DNA from: Enterovibrio nigricans DSM 22720
GTDB lineage: Bacteria > Pseudomonadota > Gammaproteobacteria > Enterobacterales > Vibrionaceae
DNA: 33,678 nucleotides
Reading direction: 5' to 3'
Assembly (NCBI RefSeq): GCF_900167155.1
Contig: NZ_FUXU01000050.1
Location: 1 to 33,678 of the forward strand
Both the position numbers and the translations under genes were made by a program. This document shows positions 9,362 to 16,131 of the stretch, in pieces. The notes below the pieces were generated by a model. The model saw only the letters and a program-made list of their open reading frames with translations. It was not told where the DNA came from and ran no database searches. How positions within the stretch are numbered: the stretch's first letter is position 1; each line of letters starts with the position of its first letter.

Positions 9362-10225
9362 ATGATGCACTCACGATTGGAAGCCGCACGAGAGTTTATA
9401 GAACTTAATTTAGACGCCAAACTGGATGTCGAGGGACTTAGCCGCGTCGCGTGCTTATCAAAATTTCATTTTCATCGGCAATTCACCAGCCGATATGGAG
9501 TCAGTGTCGCGAATTACGTACGTTTACTTCGACTTAAGAAAGCCTCCTATCTACTTGTGTATTATCCCGATACATCGATCACTGAGATTGCTTTGGATTG
9601 CTGCTATGAAAATAGCGAGTCCTTCTCGCGTGCTTTTCGTCGCGTGTTTGAACGTTCACCCAGTGAATTTAGAGTATCGCCTGACTGGGAAAAATGGAGG
9701 ATTCATTTTGAGGCTATTTATCGTTCGCGGAATGATCCGTCGATGAACACCAATCAATTTGATGTATCCATTGTCGATGTTGAAGCCATAGACATTGCGG
9801 TGCTTGAACATCAGGGGCCGCCCATGCAAATTGGCTAGAGTGTGGCGAAATTCAGAGAATGGCGGAAATCCCAACATATCCGGTATAACGAAACACGTAT
9901 CTATAACATTTGCTACGATAACCCCGATGACATAGACGATGAGTCACGCTTTCGTATGGGTATTGGTTGTACCTATAACGGGAATATCGACTTCTCATGT
10001 GGATATATTAAGAAAAAAACGATGCCGAGCGGGCGATGCGCCAAAGCACGATTTGTGGGCAGCAGTGATTCAATCGGTATTGCCGTGAGATATCTCTATG
10101 AGCAGTGGCTTCCTCAATCGGGTGAGACCCTACGCGATTCTCCGTTAACGCTAGAAAGGGTAAGTTTCTTTCCATTTGTTCCAGAGCCTGAAGCAATAGC
10201 TGACATCTATTTACCGATTGAATAG
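9362..10225 (+). pseudogene. AraC-family regulator with GyrI-like domain, interrupted by in-frame TAG
   Basis: Residues 1-105 form the double helix-turn-helix of AraC regulators (SRLEAAREFIELNLDAKLDVEGLSRVACLSKFHFHRQF, then TSITEIALDCCYENSESFSRAFRRVFERSPSEFR). From about residue 133 a GyrI-like/SOUL small-molecule binding domain begins (VSIVDVEAIDIAVLEHQGPPMQIG). A TAG at 9836-9838 stops this frame at residue 158. The same frame then continues without a break as SVAKFREWRKSQHI to YLPIE and a TAG at 10223-10225, giving 287 residues with one replaced codon, the family length. A single C-to-T change from CAG would be enough. The DNA-binding half may still be made as a 158-residue product. A 128-codon downstream piece begins at GTG 9842 but has no ribosome site. 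Confidence 0.85.
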
Positions 10226-10259
10226 TCGAGATGATGCAAGGAAGCCTTGGTATGCGCTT

Positions 10260-10496
10260 ATGAAAAATATGAAATGGCTGTTGAGGCAGGCGTATGAGTT
10301 GGGCATCTATTACGTTATTGCGGTTTGTATCCTGCTGTTGTTTAGTGAGTCGATGAATATTGCATTACGATTTTGGTCTGAAGGGCGTATGTCATTTTGG
10401 GGAAACGGGTTGTGGCAACTGCACTTTTTCACTGCAATGCCTATCGCCTTGTACGTCTATATTGATGGTGTCATTGGGACACCAACAAGAGATTGA
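10260..10496 (+). CDS. Small membrane protein of unknown function
   Basis: A 78-residue protein starting MKNMKWLLRQ, with two membrane segments (LGIYYVIAVCILLLFSES and LWQLHFFTAMPIALYVYIDG) joined by a short polar loop. The frame extends upstream to TTG 10218, overlapping the end of the AraC/GyrI gene by 8 bases. If that start is used the protein has 92 residues and could be translationally coupled. No family recognised. It lies directly behind the broken regulator gene in the same direction. Confidence 0.5.
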   Translation: MKNMKWLLRQAYELGIYYVIAVCILLLFSESMNIALRFWSEGRMSFWGNGLWQLHFFTAMPIALYVYIDGVIGTPTRD

Positions 10497-10552
10497 AAGG
10501 TCAACGTGATCTCACGGCGGTGAGTGAAAAACAGCACAGCCAACCTCTTTTT

Positions 10553-10602
10553 ACACCTGATTTTCCGAAAGTAAATGCACCTCAATGGTCAGGTGTTTTT
10601 TT
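10553..10602 (+). terminator. Possible terminator after the small membrane protein
   Basis: ACACCTGA at 10553-10560 pairs with TCAGGTGT at 10589-10596 across a 28-nt loop. A shorter alternative pairs CACCT at 10578-10582 with AGGTG at 10591-10595. A run of seven T follows. It overlaps the end of glcF on the other strand. The long loop makes it uncertain. Confidence 0.45.
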
Positions 10603-11820
10603 ACTCTCCAATCGCTCGGCAATCACTTCAATCCAATGCTTCACTGGTGTTTCGGAATCAGCGTCTAAGTGCAATTGGCAGCCTATGTTAGCGGTCACGA
10701 TGAGATCCGGCGTGTCTTGCGTTAGTGCTTTCAATTTACGCTGTTTTAGTCGATTGCTGAGATCGGGCTGTAGTAACGAATAGCTCCCCGCTGAACCACA
10801 ACAAAGATGATCTTCTGCGGTATTCACCGTGGTTAATCCGAGCCGGTTAAATACCGATACGTATACGCTATTCAGTTTCAGTCCATGTTGAAGTGTACAA
10901 GGGCAGTGGATGGCGATGCGTTGATCGTCGTCTTGCAACGACAGTGATTCAATGTCTTCGTTAGCGACGATTTCACTGAGGTCCTTTGCTAAAGACACGA
11001 CTTTTCTGGCTTTAAAGTTATAGTCTTTATCACCCAAAAATAAGTGAGGATATTCTTTAATACTGACGCCACAGCCCGAGGCCGAAATGACAATGGCTTC
11101 TGCGCCATTTTCGATAGCGGGCCACCATGCATCGATATTGTCCTTTGCCTGTTTGATCGCGCGGTCACGCTCTGAGAGATGCAAATTTAATGCCCCGCAG
11201 CAGCCTTCTTTTTTAAGTCTGACGAGGTTGATACCAAAATGGCGTAACACGAATTTAGCAGCATTCAGTGTTTCAGGTGTCAATGCCGATTGTACACAGC
11301 CTTGAAAGCCAATCATGGTGCGCGTGGTGGTGTGATCAGAAACCGCTTTGGTGCGCTTTTTCCCCGGAAGTTTGGCTTGATAAAACGTGGGAAGGAGCGG
11401 TTTGATTTTTAGCAAAGTGTGATAGCCGACAGTCACCAATGTGCGATGAGGTAAAAGCCGAGTCAGCAGAAATCGAGTGAACCTTTCTTTTATAGGACGG
11501 GGTATGCGTTTTTCGAGATGTTCTCTGCCAATATCAAGAAGTTTGCTGTATTCAACGCCTGACGGACAGGTTGTTTCACAGCTTCGGCAAGTCAGACACT
11601 GGTCGAGGTGTCGTTGCGTTTTCTCTGATACTTCATTGCCTTCAAGCATACTTTTAATCAGGTAAATACGCCCTCTGGGGCCGTCTCTCTCGTCATTGAG
11701 CTCTTGATAGGTCGGGCAAGTGGCATTGCAGAATCCACAATGCACGCATTTTCGAAGGATCTCTTCAGCTTTTTGCCCTGCTTGAATTTGGAGTATGTCG
11801 TCGTGAATTGATGTTTTCAT
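10582..11820 (-). CDS. glcF: Glycolate oxidase iron-sulfur subunit GlcF
   Basis: A 412-residue subunit that passes electrons from the flavin subunits GlcD and GlcE toward quinone. Two ferredoxin-type 4Fe-4S sites are visible near the N-terminus: CVHCGFCNATCP (cysteines 25, 28, 31, 35) and CLTCRSCETTCP (75, 78, 81, 85). Two CCG-type cysteine-rich domains follow (EGCCGALNLHL and DHLCCGSAGSYSL), as in heterodisulfide reductase B-like proteins. The ATG at 11820 overlaps the glcE stop as ATGA, so the two are translationally coupled. Length fits E. coli GlcF (407). It is the last gene of glcDEF; glcG and glcB are not present here. Confidence 0.93.
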   Translation of the reverse strand: MKTSIHDDILQIQAGQKAEEILRKCVHCGFCNATCPTYQELNDERDGPRGRIYLIKSMLEGNEVSEKTQRHLDQCLTCRSCETTCPSGVEYSKLLDIGREHLEKRIPRPIKERFTRFLLTRLLPHRTLVTVGYHTLLKIKPLLPTFYQAKLPGKKRTKAVSDHTTTRTMIGFQGCVQSALTPETLNAAKFVLRHFGINLVRLKKEGCCGALNLHLSERDRAIKQAKDNIDAWWPAIENGAEAIVISASGCGVSIKEYPHLFLGDKDYNFKARKVVSLAKDLSEIVANEDIESLSLQDDDQRIAIHCPCTLQHGLKLNSVYVSVFNRLGLTTVNTAEDHLCCGSAGSYSLLQPDLSNRLKQRKLKALTQDTPDLIVTANIGCQLHLDADSETPVKHWIEVIAERLESKKTPDH

Positions 11821-12887
11821 CCGTGACTCCCCAACCAAGAATAAAGACGCCCTGCGTTAAAAATATGTTCGGGGTCAAACGCGAGTTTTAGCGATTTATG
11901 AACGTTTTTAGATGCCTCAGGCAGTGGATGAAAGCATTCTGCGTGTTCGGCATTTTCCCTAAAGCGCATTGCGTGTCCGCCATATTGTTCGGCTAACGCC
12001 GAGATCTCAGAGAATGGAGAATGTGCGTGAACCCAACGCACAGCGCCCGCCCAGTCTATGAATGTGTCTTTAACGTCTTGAAGGTGAGGTGAGGCGGGAG
12101 CGATGGATAGACGATATAGGTCGTCACGTTGTTTAAAAAAAGGGTGGCGGAAATTTCGGATTGCCCGCCAGAAAAGATCTGCATTTTCGAGAAGGTCACC
12201 GCCGAGCGTTGTTTTCGCTAATTTAACGGAAGGGGATGATCCTGAAAGGCGGATATAAAGCACACCATCAAACCATGCGCCGCCACTGATGGGTGCGCCA
12301 CTTGACGATAGTTTGCGCAATTCCTTTAATGCATCCTGCGCCGAAACTGTTTTAGTAAGGGTGATAGTGTCAGCAGGGATGGGTTTAACCCGCAAACTGA
12401 TTTCGGTGAGTATTCCAAATGAACCCAAAGCACCTGCTTGAAGTCTAGAAACATCATAGCCGGCGACATTTTTCATTACTTGGCCACCAAAGCGTAAGTG
12501 TTCAGCGTAGCCATTGATAAGTTTGATACCTAATATTGCATCACGAAGCGACCCAGAAAATGGCTTGGATGCACCGCTGAGCCCTGTGGCGACAGCGCCG
12601 CCTAATGTTGCGGCCCCGTTAAATGCTGGAGGCTCACCGACCAGCATCTGATTTTGTTGGGCGAGTAAGGCCTGAATGTCAGAGATTTTGGTGCCTGACC
12701 GCGCTGTAATGACCAATTCCGACGGAAGATAAGAGACGACGCCGCTGTGTGGCGACACAGAAATAGATTCTCCTTGCGGGGCGCGTCCATAGAAAGCTTT
12801 GGAGTTTCCTCCAATGATATTGAGCGGTGACTTATCCGATATTGCATCGTGAACCTGCTCGATGAGCGCTTTAGTGATATCACTCAT
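11817..12887 (-). CDS. glcE: Glycolate oxidase FAD-binding subunit GlcE
   Basis: A 356-residue subunit with a PCMH-type FAD-binding domain. Recognisable pieces are IIGGNSKAFYGR, ITARSGTKISDIQALLAQQNQMLVGEPPAF, the GGAVATGLSG phosphate-binding turn and MKNVAGYDVSRLQAGALGSFGILTEISLRV. It pairs with GlcD and GlcF in the membrane-bound glycolate dehydrogenase that oxidises glycolate to glyoxylate. Its start overlaps the end of glcD by 8 bases and its stop overlaps the glcF start by 3 bases. Length matches the family (about 350). Confidence 0.93.
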   Translation of the reverse strand: MSDITKALIEQVHDAISDKSPLNIIGGNSKAFYGRAPQGESISVSPHSGVVSYLPSELVITARSGTKISDIQALLAQQNQMLVGEPPAFNGAATLGGAVATGLSGASKPFSGSLRDAILGIKLINGYAEHLRFGGQVMKNVAGYDVSRLQAGALGSFGILTEISLRVKPIPADTITLTKTVSAQDALKELRKLSSSGAPISGGAWFDGVLYIRLSGSSPSVKLAKTTLGGDLLENADLFWRAIRNFRHPFFKQRDDLYRLSIAPASPHLQDVKDTFIDWAGAVRWVHAHSPFSEISALAEQYGGHAMRFRENAEHAECFHPLPEASKNVHKSLKLAFDPEHIFNAGRLYSWLGSHG

Positions 12888-14313
12888 GATGACTTCCTTT
12901 CGACATCATCAAGGTTCTGTGTTCCTGACAATGTTTCGGTTGAGGAATACCTTTTCCAGGATTGAGGATTTCTTTCGGATCCATCGCGCGTTTAATTCGA
13001 TGAAATTGTTCGAGTTCCGCGTCACTAAATTGGTGATGCATTTCGTTGATTTTCTCTATGCCGACACTGTGTTCGCCTGTAATGCAGCCACCTGCTTCTA
13101 CGCAGGCTTTGAGGATATCAGCACCAAAGGTTTCCGTTTTTTCAAGCTCTCCGGGAACATTGGCATCGAATAAAATCAAGGGGTGAAGGTTGCCGTCTCC
13201 CGCATGAAAGACATTGGCTACCCGTAACCCATAATAGCGGGAAAGCTGGTGGATCTTCGTCAGCACGTTCGCCAGCTCGCGACGAGGAATCGTGCCATCC
13301 ATGCAGTAATAGTCTGGCGATATTCGCCCAACGGCGGGGAAGGCAGATTTACGGCCTTTCCATATCAGCGCACGTTCTGCTTCATTGGTCGAAACGCGAA
13401 GGTATGTTGCGCCGCCTTGTTGGAAAATTTGAGTTACAGCTTCAATTTGCTGCTTAACTTCCTCTTCATCCCCATCCAGTTCGCATAAAAGCAGCGCCTC
13501 TGCATCGGTAGGGTAACCCGCATTGGCAAAGTCTTCTGCTGCTTTGATGGCATAGCCATCCATCATTTCCAGCCCCGCAGGGATGATCCCCTGACTAATA
13601 ACATCGTTGACAGCATTGGCCGCTTTCTCGATGCAATCAAAACCGACAAGCACGACTTTGGCAATGTTAGGGGTGGGGAGAAGTTTGACTTTCATTTCAG
13701 TCACAATACCTAGCATGCCCTCAGAACCGGTTAAAAGGGCTATAAGGTCAAACCCAGCAATGTCTGCACTGGCTGCGCCAATATTTATACGTTTCCCCTC
13801 AGCAGTAACGATGACCAGCGAGACGATATTGTGAACCGTAAGGCCATATTTAAGACAGTGGACACCCCCCGCATTCTCGGCGACGTTTCCCCCGATTGAA
13901 CAGGCGATTTGTGATGAAGGATCCGGGGCGTAATAGAGTCCATGAGGCGAGGCCGCTTCGGAAATAGCAAGGTTTCGCACACCGGGTTGAACATGGGCGA
14001 CGCCATTGTCAGTGTCGATAGATAAAATACGATTAAAACGGGCGAGTGAAAGTAATATGCCACCTTTTAGCGGAAGTGCTCCCGCTGATAATCCCGTTCC
14101 CGGTCCACGGGCAACGACGGAGATATTCATTTGAAAACAGAGAGATATAACCGCCATCACCTCATTAGTATTCGCGGGTAATACTACGTAGTCAGGCAGC
14201 GCGGTATACACAGACAGGCCATCACACTCATAAGGGCGCATGGTTTCTTTATCTGCGATAACAAATTCTGCACCCACGACATCGATAAGTGATTGATACA
14301 ACATTGTTTCCAT
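12880..14313 (-). CDS. glcD: Glycolate oxidase subunit GlcD
   Basis: A 477-residue FAD-linked oxidase (VAO/PCMH fold), the catalytic subunit of glycolate oxidase. The FAD-binding half includes VVLPANTNEVMAVISLC, VVARGPGTGLSAGALP and CSIGGNVAENAGGVHCLKYG. The C-terminal FAD-oxidase domain includes FHAGDGNLHPLILFD and the GGCITGEHSVGIEK motif. I chose ATG 14313 because TAGGAG lies 5 bases upstream; the frame extends only to a TTG at 14328. First gene of the glcDEF operon. No GlcC-type regulator is adjacent; the next gene upstream is a divergent, unrelated ATPase. D-lactate dehydrogenases share this fold, but the GlcE and GlcF neighbours settle the call. Confidence 0.93.
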   Translation of the reverse strand: METMLYQSLIDVVGAEFVIADKETMRPYECDGLSVYTALPDYVVLPANTNEVMAVISLCFQMNISVVARGPGTGLSAGALPLKGGILLSLARFNRILSIDTDNGVAHVQPGVRNLAISEAASPHGLYYAPDPSSQIACSIGGNVAENAGGVHCLKYGLTVHNIVSLVIVTAEGKRINIGAASADIAGFDLIALLTGSEGMLGIVTEMKVKLLPTPNIAKVVLVGFDCIEKAANAVNDVISQGIIPAGLEMMDGYAIKAAEDFANAGYPTDAEALLLCELDGDEEEVKQQIEAVTQIFQQGGATYLRVSTNEAERALIWKGRKSAFPAVGRISPDYYCMDGTIPRRELANVLTKIHQLSRYYGLRVANVFHAGDGNLHPLILFDANVPGELEKTETFGADILKACVEAGGCITGEHSVGIEKINEMHHQFSDAELEQFHRIKRAMDPKEILNPGKGIPQPKHCQEHRTLMMSKGSHHE

Positions 14314-14485
14314 ACTGGCTCCTATCAATCCTTTTTGTAATGATCAAACCCTAGCTGAGAATGTTGTGCTTTGTGGCGTATTCCTTACGCCATTCTGAAA
14401 AGTGTGGATGATCTCTGATTCACACCGCAACAAGTAGGGCGGGCAATTCACTATTGCCAAACTGTGTTAATCCGAGGGCGCCGGG

Positions 14486-14513
14486 TTGAAAAGCAGTTTA
14501 TTGTGGTGATACT
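14486..14513 (+). promoter_or_regulatory. Candidate promoter of the AAA ATPase gene
   Basis: TTGAAA at 14486-14491 and GATACT at 14508-14513, spaced 16 bases, form a fair sigma70-type promoter. Its -10 runs into the LexA box, so LexA binding would block it. Confidence 0.45.
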
Positions 14514-14527
14514 GTATATAAAAACAG
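14512..14527 (+). promoter_or_regulatory. LexA (SOS) box upstream of the AAA ATPase gene
   Basis: CTGTATATAAAAACAG is a perfect CTGT-N8-ACAG match with the A/T-rich centre of strong SOS boxes. With its flanks (TACTGTATATAAAAACAGTT) it differs by one base from the E. coli umuDC operator as I recall it. It ends 16 bases before the ATG at 14544 and overlaps the candidate -10, the usual place for LexA repression. Confidence 0.9.
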
Positions 14528-14543
14528 TTGGTGTGATGCGTCC

Positions 14544-15704
14544 ATGTTAACAACCCTATCCATTGAAAATTACCGCTCAATCATGAGCCTCACTATCCCA
14601 TTAGGGCCTTTGAACCTTATCACGGGGCCGAATGGCAGTGGAAAATCGAACCTCTATAAAGCGCTTCGCCTTTTGGCGAAAACCGCATCGGGTGGCGTCA
14701 TCAATTCGTTGGCTGAAGAAGGCGGTCTTCACTCCACATATTGGGCGGGGCCGGAAGAAATATCAGGTGCGATGCGTCGTGGAGAGGTTGATGTACAGGG
14801 AAGCACACGCAAAAACGTTATACGCCTGAAAATGGGTTTTTCCAGTGAGACTTTTGGCTATGCGATATCGTTGGGCTTACCCACGCCGTCTAACTCGGCT
14901 TTCTGTTTTTACCCTGAAATTAAGCAGGAAACCATATTCAATGGCCCCTACTATCGACCTGCGAGCTGTTTGGTCGAACGAAAAGGGAGCCTTGTAAAAA
15001 TCAGGGATGGCCGTCAGTGGGAGGTGGCTTCCCAACATATTCCAAGTTATGACAGCTTGTTTGACGCCCATGCTGATCCCAGCTCGGCTGCAGAAGTTTT
15101 TCATGTGCGCGAGATGATCAGGAGCTGGCGATTTTACGATCACTTCAGAACGGATGCTGATGCACCTGCGAGGAAACCTCAACTCGGTACGAGGACACCG
15201 ATTCTCCATCACGATGGTCGAGATCTGGCGGCCGCACTTCAGACCATTATTGAAATTGGCGACAAGGAAGCCTTGGATCGTGCCATTGAGGATGCTTTTC
15301 CTGGCTGCCACCTGACGGTTATCTCTAGCGAAGATGGACGCTTTTCGATTCAATTTTTTCAAAAGGGCTTGTTGCGTCCGCTCTCGGGGGCCGAGCTCTC
15401 TGATGGGACATTGCGGTTTGTACTTTGGGTGGCAGCATTACTCACGCCACGTCCGCCTTCGTTAATGGTGCTCAATGAGCCCGAAACCAGCTTGCATCCT
15501 GACTTGCTGCCTGCGTTGGCGCGTTTAATAGGGCACGCCTCCCAGCACTCTCAAGTTTGGGTCATTTCCCATGCGAATAGATTGATCAACGCATTGAATG
15601 CACATCCTGATTGTAATGCCATAGCGTTGGAGAAGGTACTCGGACAGACCGAAGTTCAAGGGCAAGGAATGTTGGATACGCCAAATTGGCATTGGCCAGA
15701 CTAA
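14544..15704 (+). CDS. AAA/ABC-type ATPase (RecF/OLD-like), SOS-controlled
   Basis: A 386-residue ATPase of the RecF/SMC-like group (AAA_21, similar to COG4637 predicted ATPases). The start LTTLSIENYRSIMSLTIPLG is the typical first strand pair. Walker A GPNGSGKS is at 28-35, an ABC signature-like LSGAELSDGTLRF near 275, Walker B LMVLNEPETSLHP with Asn311-Glu312, and a switch histidine in WVISHANRL. The coiled-coil insertion is too short for an SMC or RecN protein, and no TOPRIM or nuclease domain follows, so this is not a full OLD nuclease. It stands alone, diverging from glcDEF. A canonical LexA box overlaps its promoter, so it should be induced by DNA damage. Function unknown; repair or phage defence are possible but not shown. 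Confidence 0.85.
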   Translation: MLTTLSIENYRSIMSLTIPLGPLNLITGPNGSGKSNLYKALRLLAKTASGGVINSLAEEGGLHSTYWAGPEEISGAMRRGEVDVQGSTRKNVIRLKMGFSSETFGYAISLGLPTPSNSAFCFYPEIKQETIFNGPYYRPASCLVERKGSLVKIRDGRQWEVASQHIPSYDSLFDAHADPSSAAEVFHVREMIRSWRFYDHFRTDADAPARKPQLGTRTPILHHDGRDLAAALQTIIEIGDKEALDRAIEDAFPGCHLTVISSEDGRFSIQFFQKGLLRPLSGAELSDGTLRFVLWVAALLTPRPPSLMVLNEPETSLHPDLLPALARLIGHASQHSQVWVISHANRLINALNAHPDCNAIALEKVLGQTEVQGQGMLDTPNWHWPD

Positions 15705-15860
15705 ATGTTGGTGTTTGGTGGATTTAATGTAGACAGCGTACTGATTACCCTCTCAATAGAGTGAAAGTAAAATGGAGTGATTTCAACAGCGTGTGCAGAA
15801 GATCAAAAAAAATGTCTAAAATAGTATGCAATTCTGTATGTAAGTTCGAAATTTCGTGTC

Positions 15861-15866
15861 TATAAT
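15861..15866 (+). promoter_or_regulatory. Candidate -10 element of the small-peptide transcript
   Basis: A perfect TATAAT hexamer in an A/T-rich stretch. No good -35 is seen 16-18 bases upstream. A transcript starting near 15873 would carry the short leader ORF and the 30-residue peptide, and end at the hairpin at 16091-16120. Confidence 0.5.
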
Positions 15867-15888
15867 TATCTCGCTTAGTTGCATTAGG

Positions 15889-15924
15889 ATGAATATGCGC
15901 TTGTTCAACAAACAAGGTCAGTAA
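15889..15924 (+). CDS. Possible short leader ORF
   Basis: Twelve codons with two in-frame ATGs; the second (15895) has AGGA 5 bases upstream and would give MRLFNKQGQ. It lies between the TATAAT and the hydrophobic peptide ORF and ends 32 bases before it. It could set translation of the next ORF, or be chance. Confidence 0.25.
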   Translation: MNMRLFNKQGQ

Positions 15925-15956
15925 TAGGCCGAACGAGCGAAACCAAAATAAGGATA

Positions 15957-16049
15957 ATGAGAATGCGGATTCCGTTTTACCTCAAATTGCTTTTTCCAAT
16001 CTTGCTGCTCATGGGCTTAATGGCGAGTCCTGTATTGACCGCGTTTTAG
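15957..16049 (+). CDS. 30-residue hydrophobic peptide
   Basis: ATG 15957 follows AAGGA with normal spacing and opens a 30-codon frame ending in TAG. The peptide begins MRMRIPFYLK, with three basic residues, then runs as one hydrophobic segment (LLFPILLLMGLMASPVLTAF) with no acidic residue. This is the form of a single-pass small membrane protein or a type I toxin-like peptide. A TATAAT lies upstream and a strong terminator 42 bases downstream, so it seems to have its own transcript of about 250 nt. Family not recognised. An exported or cleaved fate (ASPVLTAF) cannot be excluded. Confidence 0.55.
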   Translation: MRMRIPFYLKLLFPILLLMGLMASPVLTAF

Positions 16050-16085
16050 TTGGTTTATCTTCGCTGGATTGCCAGCTTGGGTAGA

Positions 16086-16120
16086 AGAAAAACCGCCACC
16101 ACATCGGGGGCGGTTTTTTT
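16086..16120. terminator. Bidirectional terminator between peptide unit and RND operon
   Basis: AACCGCC/GGCGGTT stem at 16091-16115 with TTTTTTT on its right and an A-rich run on its left. It would end the plus-strand small transcript and the minus-strand RND operon. Confidence 0.85.
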
Positions 16121-16131
16121 ATGTCTTGTGT

